Shown: in pieces, positions 25,085 to 34,862 of the stretch
How the letters are laid out: every line of letters begins with the position of its first letter
Numbering within the stretch: the first letter of the stretch is position 1
Assembly: GCA_021029595.1 (NCBI GenBank)
Contig: JAJJOY010000006.1
Coordinates: 99,564 to 163,563, forward strand
Origin: Hominenteromicrobium mulieris
Lineage (GTDB): Bacteria; Bacillota; Clostridia; Oscillospirales; Acutalibacteraceae
Length of the DNA: 64,000 bases
Reading direction: 5' to 3'
Notes under the pieces: generated by a model
The model's input: the letters and a program-made list of their open reading frames with translations, nothing else
Database searches by the model: none
What the model was told of the DNA's origin: nothing
Translations under genes and position numbers: made by a program

Positions 25085-26698
25085 TCAGTGTGGCAGTGCA
25101 TAAACCGGGCGCAGCCCGCAAGAGCGGTTCGCGATCCTTTCCGGGTTCTTTCCGGGTTCTTTCCGGTTGTCCTCCGTCCCGTGCAGATGGTACATTCTCC
25201 ACTCGTTCGGGGTAAACCCGGTATAATCGTGAAACGTTTTGGAGAAGTAGGAGAAGTTAGAGTAACCGACGCGCATGGCGACTTTTCCAATTTTGATGTC
25301 CGGGTACTCCAGAAGCTCCTTGGCTTTTTCCATCCGTTTCTGGGCGATGTATGCCGGCAGCGTCATCCCGACGGCGCGCATGAACTGCTTTGAAAGATAG
25401 TCTTCTGACATGAACACGAGCTTCGCCAGCATTTTTCTGGACAGATCTTCTTCCAGATTGTCAAGAATATATTGGCATACGGTAGTGATGGCGTCCGACT
25501 TGTGATCCCGGCTGCCTTCGACAATGCCGAGGATCTTGTGCATAAACCAGGCAGTCGCACACAGGCTGGAAACAGCAAAGGTTTCCATCTGGTCGTACTC
25601 CTCTGAGTCGATGATATCCTCCAGAGACATATCCCGGCTTTGCAGGTAATTGGACAGCATCAGCGTGCAGGTCCGCAAAAAAACCGTCAGTCGGTTCACC
25701 GTCCATCCTTCTTCCGCTTGGACCCGCACCATTTCTTCCCGAATGGACGCTTCTAGACTTGTGAGGGGACCGAAGCCAACCAACATTTTTTTCCATGTCT
25801 TTAAGGGGAAAGAGCGCCGCTGTGTCTTGTCTGCGGGCAGGTCGACTCCCTGCGCGATTCTCTGCATATCCGGAACGGTGTGCTTTTCCAGCTGGCAGAG
25901 CGCCTCCCACATGGACACTGCCTGCCCGACGGTGCCTTTTTCTCCGCAGTATGCGCAGACCTGAAGGCCGATCCGCGCCTCTACGGCGTCGAGAAACGCC
26001 GCCAGCGGCGCGCGAGGAAAGGGATCTTTCCCTGTGGCACGGCAGACCAGGATCCATCGGGTCTCGCTCAGGCGAACGACGGTTTGCAGGGCGTTCTGGT
26101 CGGCCAGATCCAAAATGGCCTGCCGGACCAGCGGCCTGCCATAGTGCGAAGGGACGGGCTGACCGGGCACGGGGACAAAGCGCAGTAGGAGAATCGCGAG
26201 ACTGGAATTTTCGGTCAAGCCATGCTTTTGCGCTTGACGAGTGAAATCCGCCTGTTTGACGGCGCCGTCAAACAGGGCGGCCCACAGGGTTTCCAGCGGT
26301 TCCTCCTGCCAGCCGCGCCGTGCATCCAGAAGCCCAACAACCCGGGAAATCGTCTCTTCCAGCTCCTTGGCCTTGATGGGCTTTAGCAGGTAGTCACAGA
26401 CATCGAACCGCAACGCACTCTGGGCATAGGAAAATTCTGCGTAGCTCGAAAGGACAATGCATTCCATCGACGCGTGGTTTTCCCGAATCCACTTGAGCAG
26501 CTGAAGACCGTTGCCACCCGGCATTTCGATGTCGCAAAGAACGATGTCTGCCTTCGTCTTCGAGAGAAACGCGATGGCTTCCCTAACGGAAAACGCCGTG
26601 TATACTTCGGTGATCCGCAGCCGGTTCCACTGCAGGGCCGACTTGAGCTCCTCTACAAAGGTCCGGTCATCATCTACAATCAGGATGGAATATGCCAT
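25085..26698 (-). CDS. YesN-like response regulator with AraC DNA-binding domain
   Basis: A 537-residue regulator. The receiver domain (1-120) has the acidic pair VDDD, phospho-acceptor Asp in VLCDIEMPG, and the SS and K residues (IVLSSY, LLKPIKA). A long linker of about 280 residues follows. The C-terminal ~100 residues are a double HTH of the AraC family (…MLAKLVFMSEDYLSKQF… and IGKVAMRVGYSNFSYFSKTF). It should be phosphorylated by the nearby YesM-like kinase and activate the uptake operon. It sits between the binding-protein and permease genes. Confidence 0.92.
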   Translation of the reverse strand: MAYSILIVDDDRTFVEELKSALQWNRLRITEVYTAFSVREAIAFLSKTKADIVLCDIEMPGGNGLQLLKWIRENHASMECIVLSSYAEFSYAQSALRFDVCDYLLKPIKAKELEETISRVVGLLDARRGWQEEPLETLWAALFDGAVKQADFTRQAQKHGLTENSSLAILLLRFVPVPGQPVPSHYGRPLVRQAILDLADQNALQTVVRLSETRWILVCRATGKDPFPRAPLAAFLDAVEARIGLQVCAYCGEKGTVGQAVSMWEALCQLEKHTVPDMQRIAQGVDLPADKTQRRSFPLKTWKKMLVGFGPLTSLEASIREEMVRVQAEEGWTVNRLTVFLRTCTLMLSNYLQSRDMSLEDIIDSEEYDQMETFAVSSLCATAWFMHKILGIVEGSRDHKSDAITTVCQYILDNLEEDLSRKMLAKLVFMSEDYLSKQFMRAVGMTLPAYIAQKRMEKAKELLEYPDIKIGKVAMRVGYSNFSYFSKTFHDYTGFTPNEWRMYHLHGTEDNRKEPGKNPERIANRSCGLRPVYALPH

Positions 26699-26834
26699 AG
26701 CTTTCTCTGCCTCCTAACGGGTCGGGGTATCGGTTCTGCAGGCGCTTTTCACCATTTTACCGTGAAAGGCCCGGTAAATTTCCGAAGAAGAGATAACCCG
26801 GCGCCGCCGTGATCACCTCTTCCTTCGGTTTCGA

Positions 26835-28460
26835 TCAGCCCATCATTTCCACATAGGCGTCATAGGCGCCCTGATCAATCTCAATCAGTCTCTGCAGGCC
26901 CATGGCGTCCAGCTGCTGCAGATAATCGTCCCATTCTTCTTCAACGCCGCCTTCGGTAATCCAGTGTGCCCACTGGGCTTCCACGTAACTATTAATGTCT
27001 ACGTTCAAGGCGGTTCTCTCGTTGATTTCGTCATCGGTGAACTTAATCGTACCCGGCCAAGCGTGCAGCAGATTCGGGTTGTCGGCGTACTGCGCGTTGA
27101 GCTCGTCTTCGACCAGCTTGAGCCCGTCGCCCTGATCGGTGGGCAGCGTGACCTTTTCTTCAAATTCCTTGCGCATGTACTTGGGACCGAAATCGCGGGG
27201 AGAGTACCACCAGGCGGAAGTATCCAACGTGTTGTCCTTCGGCGTCAGAAGCTCATAGGTGCCATCGCCGTTATCCTTGATCTGACCGGTGGATATGGAG
27301 CCGTAGAAGGTCTGGAGCGAAACCAGATCGTCGTAGAACAGGTCGGCCCACCTCAGCACCTTTTCGGGATTCGGGCAGTTAATGTTGAGGATCAGCTCCT
27401 TATCGCTGTACTCTGTGCTCGCGATGCTCTGAGCGTTCTTCGTGCCCCATGGGCTTTCCAGCGTGGGCATCTGCACAAACTGCTTGGTATTGGGGCCAGC
27501 CCAGGAGTCTGCCGTCCAACCGGAGAAGATGCCGATCTGAGAGCCGCCTTCCTTTTGCAACTTGGCAGTGTACATAGATCCTTCTTGGGTGAAGTATTCC
27601 TCGTCCATCACGCCGAGCTCCCAGAGCTCGCGTAAATACTTGACTGCTTCTTTGTAATGATCTTGCGTGGGAACAAAGACGACCTTGTTGTTGGCGTCCA
27701 GCGACATGTGCTCGTCACCGCGCTCGATCAGGTCGAATGAATCCAGAAGCACGCTACCGTATCCGGGCTTGTAACCGCTGATCGGGATCTCATTGTTCGG
27801 GTCGCCGTCGCCGTCCGCGTCCTGCTCCTTGAAGGCGATCAGTACTTCCTTCAGCTCGTCGTAATTCGTGGGCATCTCCAGATTCAGATTGTCCAGCCAT
27901 TCCTTGTTGATGTAGTTCTGGCTGTTCAGCTTCGGCCGGAAGGGGATCTTCTTCGGCAGGCTGTAGATCTGCTCGTTTCGGTCGGTGCAGGCCATGCGCA
28001 TAGTGGGATCTTCTTCAAAGATTTTCATCAGGTTGGGCATGGTCTCCTCGTTGATCAGATCGGTGAGCTCCAGAAGCTTTTCCTTGTTCTGCACGATGTC
28101 GGAATCGCCGAGGCCGCAGGAGCCGAAGAAAGCGTCGGGCAGGTCGTCACTGGCAAACAGCAGTGCCTTCTGCTCACCGAAATCATTGGAGTAGTAGATT
28201 TGCCACTCGATGTCAATGTCGGCTTCCTTAGCCAGATCCCCCATGACACCGTCGGTCAAAAAGTCCGTGGGCCAGGTGTCGTTCCAGCGTACAGTTGCGA
28301 TCTTGTACGTGTAGCCTTCCGCTGCGCCTACGGTTGTGTTCTGTTCCGCACCAGGGGATGCCGACGTAGAGTCCTGACCTGGGGTGCCGCATCCGGCAAG
28401 CATGGAAAGACTCAGACCGGCTGCCATGAGCAGAGCAGCAGTTCTTTTGAGTTTGTTCAT
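26835..28460 (-). CDS. Extracellular sugar-binding lipoprotein, LplA-like
   Basis: A 541-residue solute-binding protein. The N-terminus is a lipoprotein signal: KRTAALLMAAGLSLSMLAGC, with the lipobox LAGC, then a Ser/Thr-rich linker. The mature part is a family-1 solute-binding fold with tryptophan-rich segments (WYSPRDFGPKYMRKEF, GIFSGWTADSW) that suit oligosaccharide binding. It contains an acidic DADGDGDPNNEIP motif that looks like a calcium-binding loop. It is the first gene of the minus-strand uptake operon; AGGAG precedes its ATG. Confidence 0.9.
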   Translation of the reverse strand: MNKLKRTAALLMAAGLSLSMLAGCGTPGQDSTSASPGAEQNTTVGAAEGYTYKIATVRWNDTWPTDFLTDGVMGDLAKEADIDIEWQIYYSNDFGEQKALLFASDDLPDAFFGSCGLGDSDIVQNKEKLLELTDLINEETMPNLMKIFEEDPTMRMACTDRNEQIYSLPKKIPFRPKLNSQNYINKEWLDNLNLEMPTNYDELKEVLIAFKEQDADGDGDPNNEIPISGYKPGYGSVLLDSFDLIERGDEHMSLDANNKVVFVPTQDHYKEAVKYLRELWELGVMDEEYFTQEGSMYTAKLQKEGGSQIGIFSGWTADSWAGPNTKQFVQMPTLESPWGTKNAQSIASTEYSDKELILNINCPNPEKVLRWADLFYDDLVSLQTFYGSISTGQIKDNGDGTYELLTPKDNTLDTSAWWYSPRDFGPKYMRKEFEEKVTLPTDQGDGLKLVEDELNAQYADNPNLLHAWPGTIKFTDDEINERTALNVDINSYVEAQWAHWITEGGVEEEWDDYLQQLDAMGLQRLIEIDQGAYDAYVEMMG

Positions 28461-28792
28461 GATTTACTCCTCCTTGTTTTTTCGCCATGTCTCCTTGGCG
28501 TTTTACAATATTCTACCGTCTTTGTTCCAATAAGTCTGTCAAATTTGCGATAAAAAATTGTCAAAAAAAGCTTTTTTTATAACTTTTTCCAACACAAATT
28601 CGGCGGATCGCCGGTAAGTCCGGATGGGCGGCAAAAAGGGAAGCCGCCGTATCTGTGGAAAACGCAAAACCGAAAAGGCAACAAATATCGCGCTGTTTTT
28701 TTATAGATATCCGGGCGGTTGCGCCACTATAATGGGTTCAACCACCGGGCGAAAGGCACCCGGAAACAAAACGGATGGAGGTAATTAGAAAT
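28461..28792. promoter_or_regulatory. Divergent control region between uptake operon and GH31
   Basis: It holds the start regions of two divergent units. A TATAAT at 28728-28733 fits the plus-strand GH31 promoter. Around 28538-28548, AAATTTGCGAT resembles half of the TTTGCGCAAA operator found at the lacI and isomerase promoters, and a TTGACA on the minus strand overlaps it. AT-rich runs of A and T lie near 28560-28590. Confidence 0.45.
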
Positions 28793-31700
28793 ATGAATCA
28801 GCACAGATTCGGAGTAAACGCAGCCTATCTCGGTGCCAAGGCGGCACGGACACCGGACGAGCGACCCGGCCCGGCGGGGTGGAGCGGTGCGCTCCTGCTC
28901 GATGAGTTCTACCGAGCCAACGGGAACCCAGGATTGGTTACGCCGACCAAAGCGCAGGCTGCATGGGATGACACCTTTCTCTACGTGTTGTTTCTTAACT
29001 GGGAATCTGCGGAGAACGCGGACCAAGTGCGTCGAGACATCGACGAGCTTGTGGTGTCTTCCGGCACTTTGGGCCATCGGGACTTCGCGGTATTTTCGGT
29101 CGGACGCAATGGAGAAGCGCATGGGGTTCTGGAAAGTGGCATGACGTACATCGGCGGCGATGAGGCGTTTGGTGGAAGCCAACCCAACCTGCCGTTTCGT
29201 CACGTCGGCAACCAAGCGGACATCCAGACAATCGACCCGCAGTCGTATACGGTCGTGGTAGACCACCAGGCGGGCTTCTGGAGCGCGGCGTATAAGATTC
29301 CGTGGACGCTGGTGGGGGGATTTCCGAAAGGCGACTGCTTTGCGTTTCAGGTGTACCGCAAAAAGCAGGCAACCGGAGAGATCCTGTGCCCAACGCCGCT
29401 GGACCTGTATATCAACCTACCTTATTGGTTCGAGTACGATCCTTCCACGTTTATGGAAGCGTATCTGGGCGGCGACGCCGGTCCGGTATACGGAACCGAG
29501 CTCTACGCGGTGCTGCCCAGCGCCCGAAGACGCTGGACGCGCTATACGGAGATTTCCGGCGTGCAACCGGGCGAGCTAAAGCAGCTCTGGACGGAGTTAA
29601 CTGCCCTGCCGGAAACGACGGAGGAAAATGTGGCGGCACATGTGGCGCTTGCCCAGCGCCTGCAGGATGTGCTCTATCAGGAGGCTGTGGATTTCTTCTG
29701 GGATGAGGCCGGAAGCCGCCCTGTGGGTCATATGGAACCGTGGAATGAGCGCCATGTGTTCAACGAACTGCTGGCGGCCGGTGAGGCTGGAAAAGCCTAT
29801 GCCCGCCTGAACCGGTTCCTACGCTGGCTCGCCCGCTATATTCAGTGGTACTACACCGATGGAACCTTGGGCGACCAGTCTGCCGATTGGACACCGTATG
29901 AACAGCTTCGGCAGGTTACAACGGAAAACAGTAAGATTGTTTTGGATTTTGGAAACGCGGTGCCCACGCTAGAGCTTATCTTTGCCGAAGCGGGATTCCG
30001 CCTGAAAAGCAAGCCGGATGGCGGTCTTTTTTCTGCGGTACCGGATACGTTTACCGTCTCGGAGGACGGCGCCGTACTGCGTGCGGCGGCGGGAAACCGA
30101 AATGTCGTGATTACGCGCGGTGCGGACTGGAGCGTCGTGCTGTCTGTCGGGGACCGGCAGGTTTTCTTCATGGACAAAGAGACGCTTTCCTGCGTGCATG
30201 TTTGCGGGAAGGACGGTTTCCGCCTGCAGATGCCTTTGCTTCAGGAGGAGTCCGTCATCGGGTTCGGCGAACGCTTCAACGGCGTCGACCAGCGCGGGCA
30301 TATCGTTGCCATGTACCAGCGAGACGCCTACCTTTCGGTGATCGCTGGACTGGCCAATGAGAGCTATAAGAATATTCCGCTTGTCCATTTCAGCTCTGGC
30401 TATACGCTGTACATCAACAGCACGTACAGAATGCGTGCGGATATCGGTGTGCAGGTGCAGGACCGTTTTTCCATTACTGTACAGGATCCCCATGTGGATC
30501 TGTATTTCTGGGGCGATACGCCGGTGGAAAACATGGCGTCATATGCGCGATTGACCGGCCTGCCGATTCTCCCGCCTCGGTGGGCGTTTGAGCCCTGGAG
30601 CGGCGCGGGCGGCGGACGGTGGATGAACGGGCCGCTGCACAACGTGATGGAGGAGCAGATCGGCGTGCTGCAGAAATTCAAAGAGCTTGATATCCCGCAC
30701 GGCGGGTTCTATGCCGAAGGTGCCGGCGCGGACGGCAAACACCTCGCCGAATTACACAGGGTTTCCAACTTTGCCGCGCAGAACGGGATACACACCTTCT
30801 CCTGGGAGTATTCGGTTATGCCGGCGGAACGCGCCAAAGCATTCCTGCAGAATTCCGGCGATACGGAAGATCTGCCCATCAGCAAAACGCCGCAGTATAC
30901 AGGGAACATGCAATATATCAGTTACATCGACTTCACGCATCCCCGGGCCATGGAGCTACTGCAGGCACAGTGGAAAGACCGGTTTGATGCCGGCATCTGC
31001 GGAACTATGGTGGACTTCGGGGACAAGATTCCAGACGAAGCGGTCTTTTCCGACGGGCGAAACGGTAAGAAAATGCACAACGGCTACGCGCTGGACTACG
31101 CGCGCGGCTACCGGAAGCTCTTCGAAAGCGCTTACGGAGACGACCACGTCCTGTTCCAGCGAGCCGGTGCTCCCGGGTGTCAGGCCTATGCCTGCCAGTT
31201 TGGCGGAGATCAACCGACTACCTTCCCAGGCATGCAGCAGTCCCTGTCCGGCATGATTTCCGTCTCGGCCTCGGGCCTGCCGTTCTGGGGCGTCGACGCC
31301 TGCGGGTACGACGGCTTTTCCGGCGGCGATGCGGAAACCTATATACGCTGGACGCAATGGGCGGCATTTTGCCCTCTGATGCGGTACCACGGCACGTTCC
31401 CGAAAGAGCCCTGGGAGTATTCCGAACAGGTCACAGAACTGTATAAATTCTACACCTGGCTGCGCGAGAACCTTCTGCCGTATGCGTACAGCACAGCCGT
31501 TCAGGCGCATCACCGCGGCATTCCTATGGTTCGCCCGCTGCCGATGATGTTCCCCGAGGACGCCTTTGTTGCGCAGGTGACCGACGCCTATATGTACGGC
31601 GACCATCTGCTGGTGGCGCCAATCTGCACCGATAGCAACAGAAAACAGGTAATCTTCCCCGCGGGCCGATATGTCAATTTTTTCGACAATACCGAGGTCG

Positions 31701-32155
31701 TAGACGGCGATACGGCGCAGACGCGTGCGTATCCCATCACAGAGATCCCGGTTTACGTGGCGGCCGGCGCGCTGTTCCCGGTTGAACTCAACGAATCCCT
31801 GGAGTTTGGAAGAAGCATGACCACAAGCCGGATTAGAGCGCTCGTCCTGACGCAGCCGGTGTTCGCGACAGCCGGTAGCTGGAACGGGTCGGATACGGAG
31901 GAAAACGATTACGCCTTTACCGTCGGCTCGAACGGCTTCTCCGTGCAGGCGAAGGGGTGCGCGGGCGTGCGGTATCTTCTTGTAAAAGGCGTCTCGAACG
32001 TACAGGATGTTATACTCAATGGGGTCCGTCTGCGCCGCGTGCCGGCAAAACAGGGGCTGAACCTGCATGAAGCCTATTTTGTGGCGCAGGATGGAACGAT
32101 CTATATTCGTATTTTTGCACATTCTGACCTGCAGATGGACGTTGTCACACGGTAA
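28793..32155 (+). CDS. GH31 glycosidase with N-terminal CBM9/DOMON-like domain
   Basis: A 1120-residue cytoplasmic protein with no signal peptide. Residues ~1-230 look like a CBM9/DOMON-type beta-sandwich (LLLDEFYRAN…WDDTFLYVLFLNWES…AAYKIPWTLVGG). After a helical linker, the GH31 beta-sandwich and barrel follow from about residue 380. The likely nucleophile is Asp741 in GTMVDFGDKIPDEAVF and the acid/base Asp835 in FWGVDACGYDG. The first motif is closer to the YihQ-like branch (ADFGEYLP) than to the DMNE of classical alpha-glucosidases. ATG 28793 follows GGAGGT; the upstream ATG 28775 overlaps that site. The substrate is probably an alpha-linked or modified oligosaccharide imported by the divergent transporter. 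Confidence 0.88.
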   Translation: MNQHRFGVNAAYLGAKAARTPDERPGPAGWSGALLLDEFYRANGNPGLVTPTKAQAAWDDTFLYVLFLNWESAENADQVRRDIDELVVSSGTLGHRDFAVFSVGRNGEAHGVLESGMTYIGGDEAFGGSQPNLPFRHVGNQADIQTIDPQSYTVVVDHQAGFWSAAYKIPWTLVGGFPKGDCFAFQVYRKKQATGEILCPTPLDLYINLPYWFEYDPSTFMEAYLGGDAGPVYGTELYAVLPSARRRWTRYTEISGVQPGELKQLWTELTALPETTEENVAAHVALAQRLQDVLYQEAVDFFWDEAGSRPVGHMEPWNERHVFNELLAAGEAGKAYARLNRFLRWLARYIQWYYTDGTLGDQSADWTPYEQLRQVTTENSKIVLDFGNAVPTLELIFAEAGFRLKSKPDGGLFSAVPDTFTVSEDGAVLRAAAGNRNVVITRGADWSVVLSVGDRQVFFMDKETLSCVHVCGKDGFRLQMPLLQEESVIGFGERFNGVDQRGHIVAMYQRDAYLSVIAGLANESYKNIPLVHFSSGYTLYINSTYRMRADIGVQVQDRFSITVQDPHVDLYFWGDTPVENMASYARLTGLPILPPRWAFEPWSGAGGGRWMNGPLHNVMEEQIGVLQKFKELDIPHGGFYAEGAGADGKHLAELHRVSNFAAQNGIHTFSWEYSVMPAERAKAFLQNSGDTEDLPISKTPQYTGNMQYISYIDFTHPRAMELLQAQWKDRFDAGICGTMVDFGDKIPDEAVFSDGRNGKKMHNGYALDYARGYRKLFESAYGDDHVLFQRAGAPGCQAYACQFGGDQPTTFPGMQQSLSGMISVSASGLPFWGVDACGYDGFSGGDAETYIRWTQWAAFCPLMRYHGTFPKEPWEYSEQVTELYKFYTWLRENLLPYAYSTAVQAHHRGIPMVRPLPMMFPEDAFVAQVTDAYMYGDHLLVAPICTDSNRKQVIFPAGRYVNFFDNTEVVDGDTAQTRAYPITEIPVYVAAGALFPVELNESLEFGRSMTTSRIRALVLTQPVFATAGSWNGSDTEENDYAFTVGSNGFSVQAKGCAGVRYLLVKGVSNVQDVILNGVRLRRVPAKQGLNLHEAYFVAQDGTIYIRIFAHSDLQMDVVTR

Positions 32156-32320
32156 CGTTCTGCGAGGGGACTCACAGAGCAGGACACCGTTGCGCACTTT
32201 TCCGGAGCATCTTTAGCATAGCGAAAATACAGCGCGGGAGCAACCGACCGCTGGTTTACTGCCGGCTTTGCCTGCAGAACAGGCGTATCTCGAAATGCCG
32301 CGTATGAAAAAAACAAAACC

Positions 32321-32357
32321 AGGGACAGGCAGAGCCACACAACTCTTGCCTGTCCCT
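32321..32357 (-). terminator. Hairpin between GH31 and lacI genes
   Basis: AGGGACAGGCA at 32321-32331 pairs exactly with TGCCTGTCCCT at 32347-32357. The A-rich run before it makes a T-rich tail on the minus strand; on the plus strand it may still slow read-through from GH31 into lacI. The remainder of 32156-32467 holds only the lacI promoter region. Confidence 0.5.
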
Positions 32358-32387
32358 GCTTCCTGTTCCGGCGTCCCGAAACCGGCG

Positions 32388-32431
32388 TTTGCGCAAATTT
32401 TGTTGACTATTGAGAACGGAATCTGTATAAT
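32388..32431 (+). promoter_or_regulatory. lacI promoter with TTTGCGCAAA operator
   Basis: The -35 box TTGACT (32403-32408) and -10 box TATAAT (32426-32431) are spaced 17 bp. The perfect palindrome TTTGCGCAAA (32388-32397) ends 5 bp upstream of the -35 box. A central CpG is typical of LacI-family operators, so autoregulation is likely. Confidence 0.75.
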
Positions 32432-32467
32432 GAAAGCAAAAGTATTCTGAGCAGGAGGACGAAATGC

Positions 32468-34507
32468 ATGGCGACGATCAAGGATGTTGCTAGGATAGCG
32501 GGCGTGTCCGTGTCGACCGTCTCTCACGTGGTCAACGGAACCCGATACGTTAGTCCTGAGAAAGTCCGGAAGGTCGAGGACGCTATTCGCCAGCTGGACG
32601 AGCTCCCGAATTTCATCGCGAAACGGAGTGCATTGAAGAGCAAACTGTCCGAAAGCTGCTATGTGCTGATCTTGCTGTCGAAAAAACGCAGCCTGTTTCA
32701 GAATCAAGTCAAGGAAAAGCTGGAAGAAATCGTAGAGCAGAAGGGTTATATCGCCATTTCGCTGGCGTATGACCTCGATGAAGACCGACTGGCGGCCATC
32801 CGCGCACTGGCAGGAACGCTGGATCTTGCGGGAATGGTCGCTTTCCCGGACCGGGAAGGTGTGCTTTCCGGAGCCTTTTTCAAAGGGCTCCGGTTTCCGG
32901 TGGTTCTGATTGGGAACCCCGTGGATCGGTTTGCCGCAGACACCCTGCTGCCCGACACCTTTGAGGGTAGCTACCGCGCGGTGCGGCACCTGATTAAAAA
33001 CGGGCATGAGCGAATCGCTTACCTGTGCGAGTCGGAAGTGTGCGGCACCCAAAGGTTTGAAGGCTACAGGAAGGCTCTGGAGGATTCCGGCATTGCGTCG
33101 GAAAAAGTGCTGGTCCGCGCGGGCCTGAAAACCGAGGCGTTGGCCGCCGAAGCTATGGCGCAGATCGTCGCGGCAGAACCTGCGCCCACCGCGGTCGTGA
33201 TTGCCGACTCGCTGCCTCTGATTCCCGCCATCCGGTATGGAATCGGCCACAACATCGCCGTACCCGGTGACCTCTCTGTCGTCAGCCTGAACGATCCGGA
33301 ATGGGCCTCGCTGACGACGCCGGAGCTCACTTGCGTGGATAAGCAACCACGGCAGTTTGCGCTTTCCGCCGCGGACCTGCTGTTCCGGCGGATTGACCGC
33401 GGCGAAATTGCAAACCTCTCTTCGCCCGCGCATGCGTACTGCACGAAAACTCTCCCATCAATCCTCAATGTGCGCAACTCCACCTGCGGAATCGGCCGGG
33501 GTCCCTTCGGGGAACGGGCAGCGGGTGCGGGCGGCCTTGCCTTATCCGAAGTGGAAAAGGAAAAGATTCGGCAAAAGCAGTATACGGCGGCGATCTCATT
33601 CCACTATATGGGCAAGGCGTGGATGCGCCTGCAGGAAAAGGGCATCAAAAAAGTCTTCGACGAGCTTGGGATTTCCATTATCGCTGTCACAGACGCTCAT
33701 TTCAACGCGGCACTGCAATGCAAACAGTTGGAAAGCATCAAATTTCTGAAGCCGGATCTCCTAATCTCGATCCCCGTTGATACTAGGGGCACCGCGGAAG
33801 CCTTCCGCTCGATTGCGGACAGCGACACCCGGTTGGTGCTGATCACCAATGTTCCGGAGGGACTCACCCCGAAGGATTACATCTCCTGTATCTCCGTAAA
33901 TGAGCGAGCCCACGGGGACAGTATGGGCCGCGGGTTGGGCGAGTACATGGTACGGCACGGCCTGAAATATGCGGGGCTGATTTGCCACGGCGAGCAGAAC
34001 TTCTTTGCCACAAAGCAACGGGACGGCGCGGCGGAACAGGTTTTGACGGAGGAATACCCGGAAATCCGGGTGTGCGGAAAAGTCAATTTTCTGACAGAGG
34101 TGGACGTCTACCAGAAAACACTGAAGCTCATCGGAATGTACCCGGAGATTCAGGCTCTGTATGTTTCTTGGGACGGTCCCGCGCTGGAGGTGATAAAGGC
34201 CCTGACGGAGCTGGAGCGCACGGACATCGCGATCGTCACGGGAGATCTGGACTATGCCATCGCCATGCAGATGGCACAGGGCGGCATGGTCAAAATGATT
34301 AGCGCGCAGTGCCCCTATGAGCAGGGGGAAGCCATCGCAATGGTGGCGGCCAACGGCCTGCTGGGAAAAGCGGTCCCCTCCTTCATCGGGGTGGAGCCCA
34401 TCAGCATCGACCGGGAGAACCTGCTGAAAAACTGGAAGGCGATCTTCAAGGAGGATCCGCCGGCGGCGTTGCGCAACGCGATCAACCACAGCGCCGGCGC
34501 ACTTTAA
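32468..34507 (+). CDS. LacI-type regulator with two periplasmic-binding domains
   Basis: A 679-residue regulator, about twice the usual 330-350. Residues 1-55 are a standard LacI HTH (ATIKDVARIAGVSVSTVSHVVNGTRYVS) with hinge. Residues ~60-340 form a LacI/PurR sensor domain, ending with the usual DLSVVSLNDPEWASL…TCVDKQP pattern. From ~365 to 665 comes a second sugar-binding domain of ribose-binding-protein type (ISFHYMGKAWMRLQEKGIKKVFDELGISII…DLLISIPVDTRG…YVSWDGPALEVIKAL). There is no signal peptide or membrane segment. It could integrate two ligands. AGGAGG precedes the ATG. It probably binds the TTTGCGCAAA sites here and at 34.7-34.9 kb. Confidence 0.85.
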   Translation: MATIKDVARIAGVSVSTVSHVVNGTRYVSPEKVRKVEDAIRQLDELPNFIAKRSALKSKLSESCYVLILLSKKRSLFQNQVKEKLEEIVEQKGYIAISLAYDLDEDRLAAIRALAGTLDLAGMVAFPDREGVLSGAFFKGLRFPVVLIGNPVDRFAADTLLPDTFEGSYRAVRHLIKNGHERIAYLCESEVCGTQRFEGYRKALEDSGIASEKVLVRAGLKTEALAAEAMAQIVAAEPAPTAVVIADSLPLIPAIRYGIGHNIAVPGDLSVVSLNDPEWASLTTPELTCVDKQPRQFALSAADLLFRRIDRGEIANLSSPAHAYCTKTLPSILNVRNSTCGIGRGPFGERAAGAGGLALSEVEKEKIRQKQYTAAISFHYMGKAWMRLQEKGIKKVFDELGISIIAVTDAHFNAALQCKQLESIKFLKPDLLISIPVDTRGTAEAFRSIADSDTRLVLITNVPEGLTPKDYISCISVNERAHGDSMGRGLGEYMVRHGLKYAGLICHGEQNFFATKQRDGAAEQVLTEEYPEIRVCGKVNFLTEVDVYQKTLKLIGMYPEIQALYVSWDGPALEVIKALTELERTDIAIVTGDLDYAIAMQMAQGGMVKMISAQCPYEQGEAIAMVAANGLLGKAVPSFIGVEPISIDRENLLKNWKAIFKEDPPAALRNAINHSAGAL

Positions 34508-34545
34508 CGGCGGTTCGCCGCGTTCAAACCGACCGACAGAATATC

Positions 34546-34585
34546 AAGCGGATAAGCATCTGGAAGCAGGGCTTATCCGCTTTTT
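34546..34585 (+). terminator. Terminator after the lacI-type gene
   Basis: AAGCGGATAAGC and GCTTATCCGCTT pair across a 13-nt loop and are followed by TTT. Confidence 0.8.
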
Positions 34586-34680
34586 ACATAGCGCCCGTGC
34601 AAGCCGGGTTCCCGGGATTTTTCATTGCCCCTATCCCCCGCGCGGCTTTTCGGCCGCGTTTTTTTGGTGCGGTAAAGAAA

Positions 34681-34692
34681 ATTTGCGCAAAT
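34681..34692. promoter_or_regulatory. Distal ATTTGCGCAAAT operator
   Basis: A perfect 12-bp palindrome with the same core as the lacI and isomerase promoter sites. It lies 226 bp upstream of the second copy, a spacing that would allow repression by looping. Confidence 0.6.
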
Positions 34693-34862
34693 ATGCACGA
34701 AAGAACGAGAAGTCAAGGCATTTTCCAACGAGCAACCGGCCCGGACAGCCTAACACAGGTGTCAAAGCATTGCAAGTAAAAAGAAAGCTTGATTGGAAAC
34801 GCCTAATTTTGTCCCTTATATTTGGCGAAACAAACGAATTTTCTTAAAATTGCAAATAGAAA

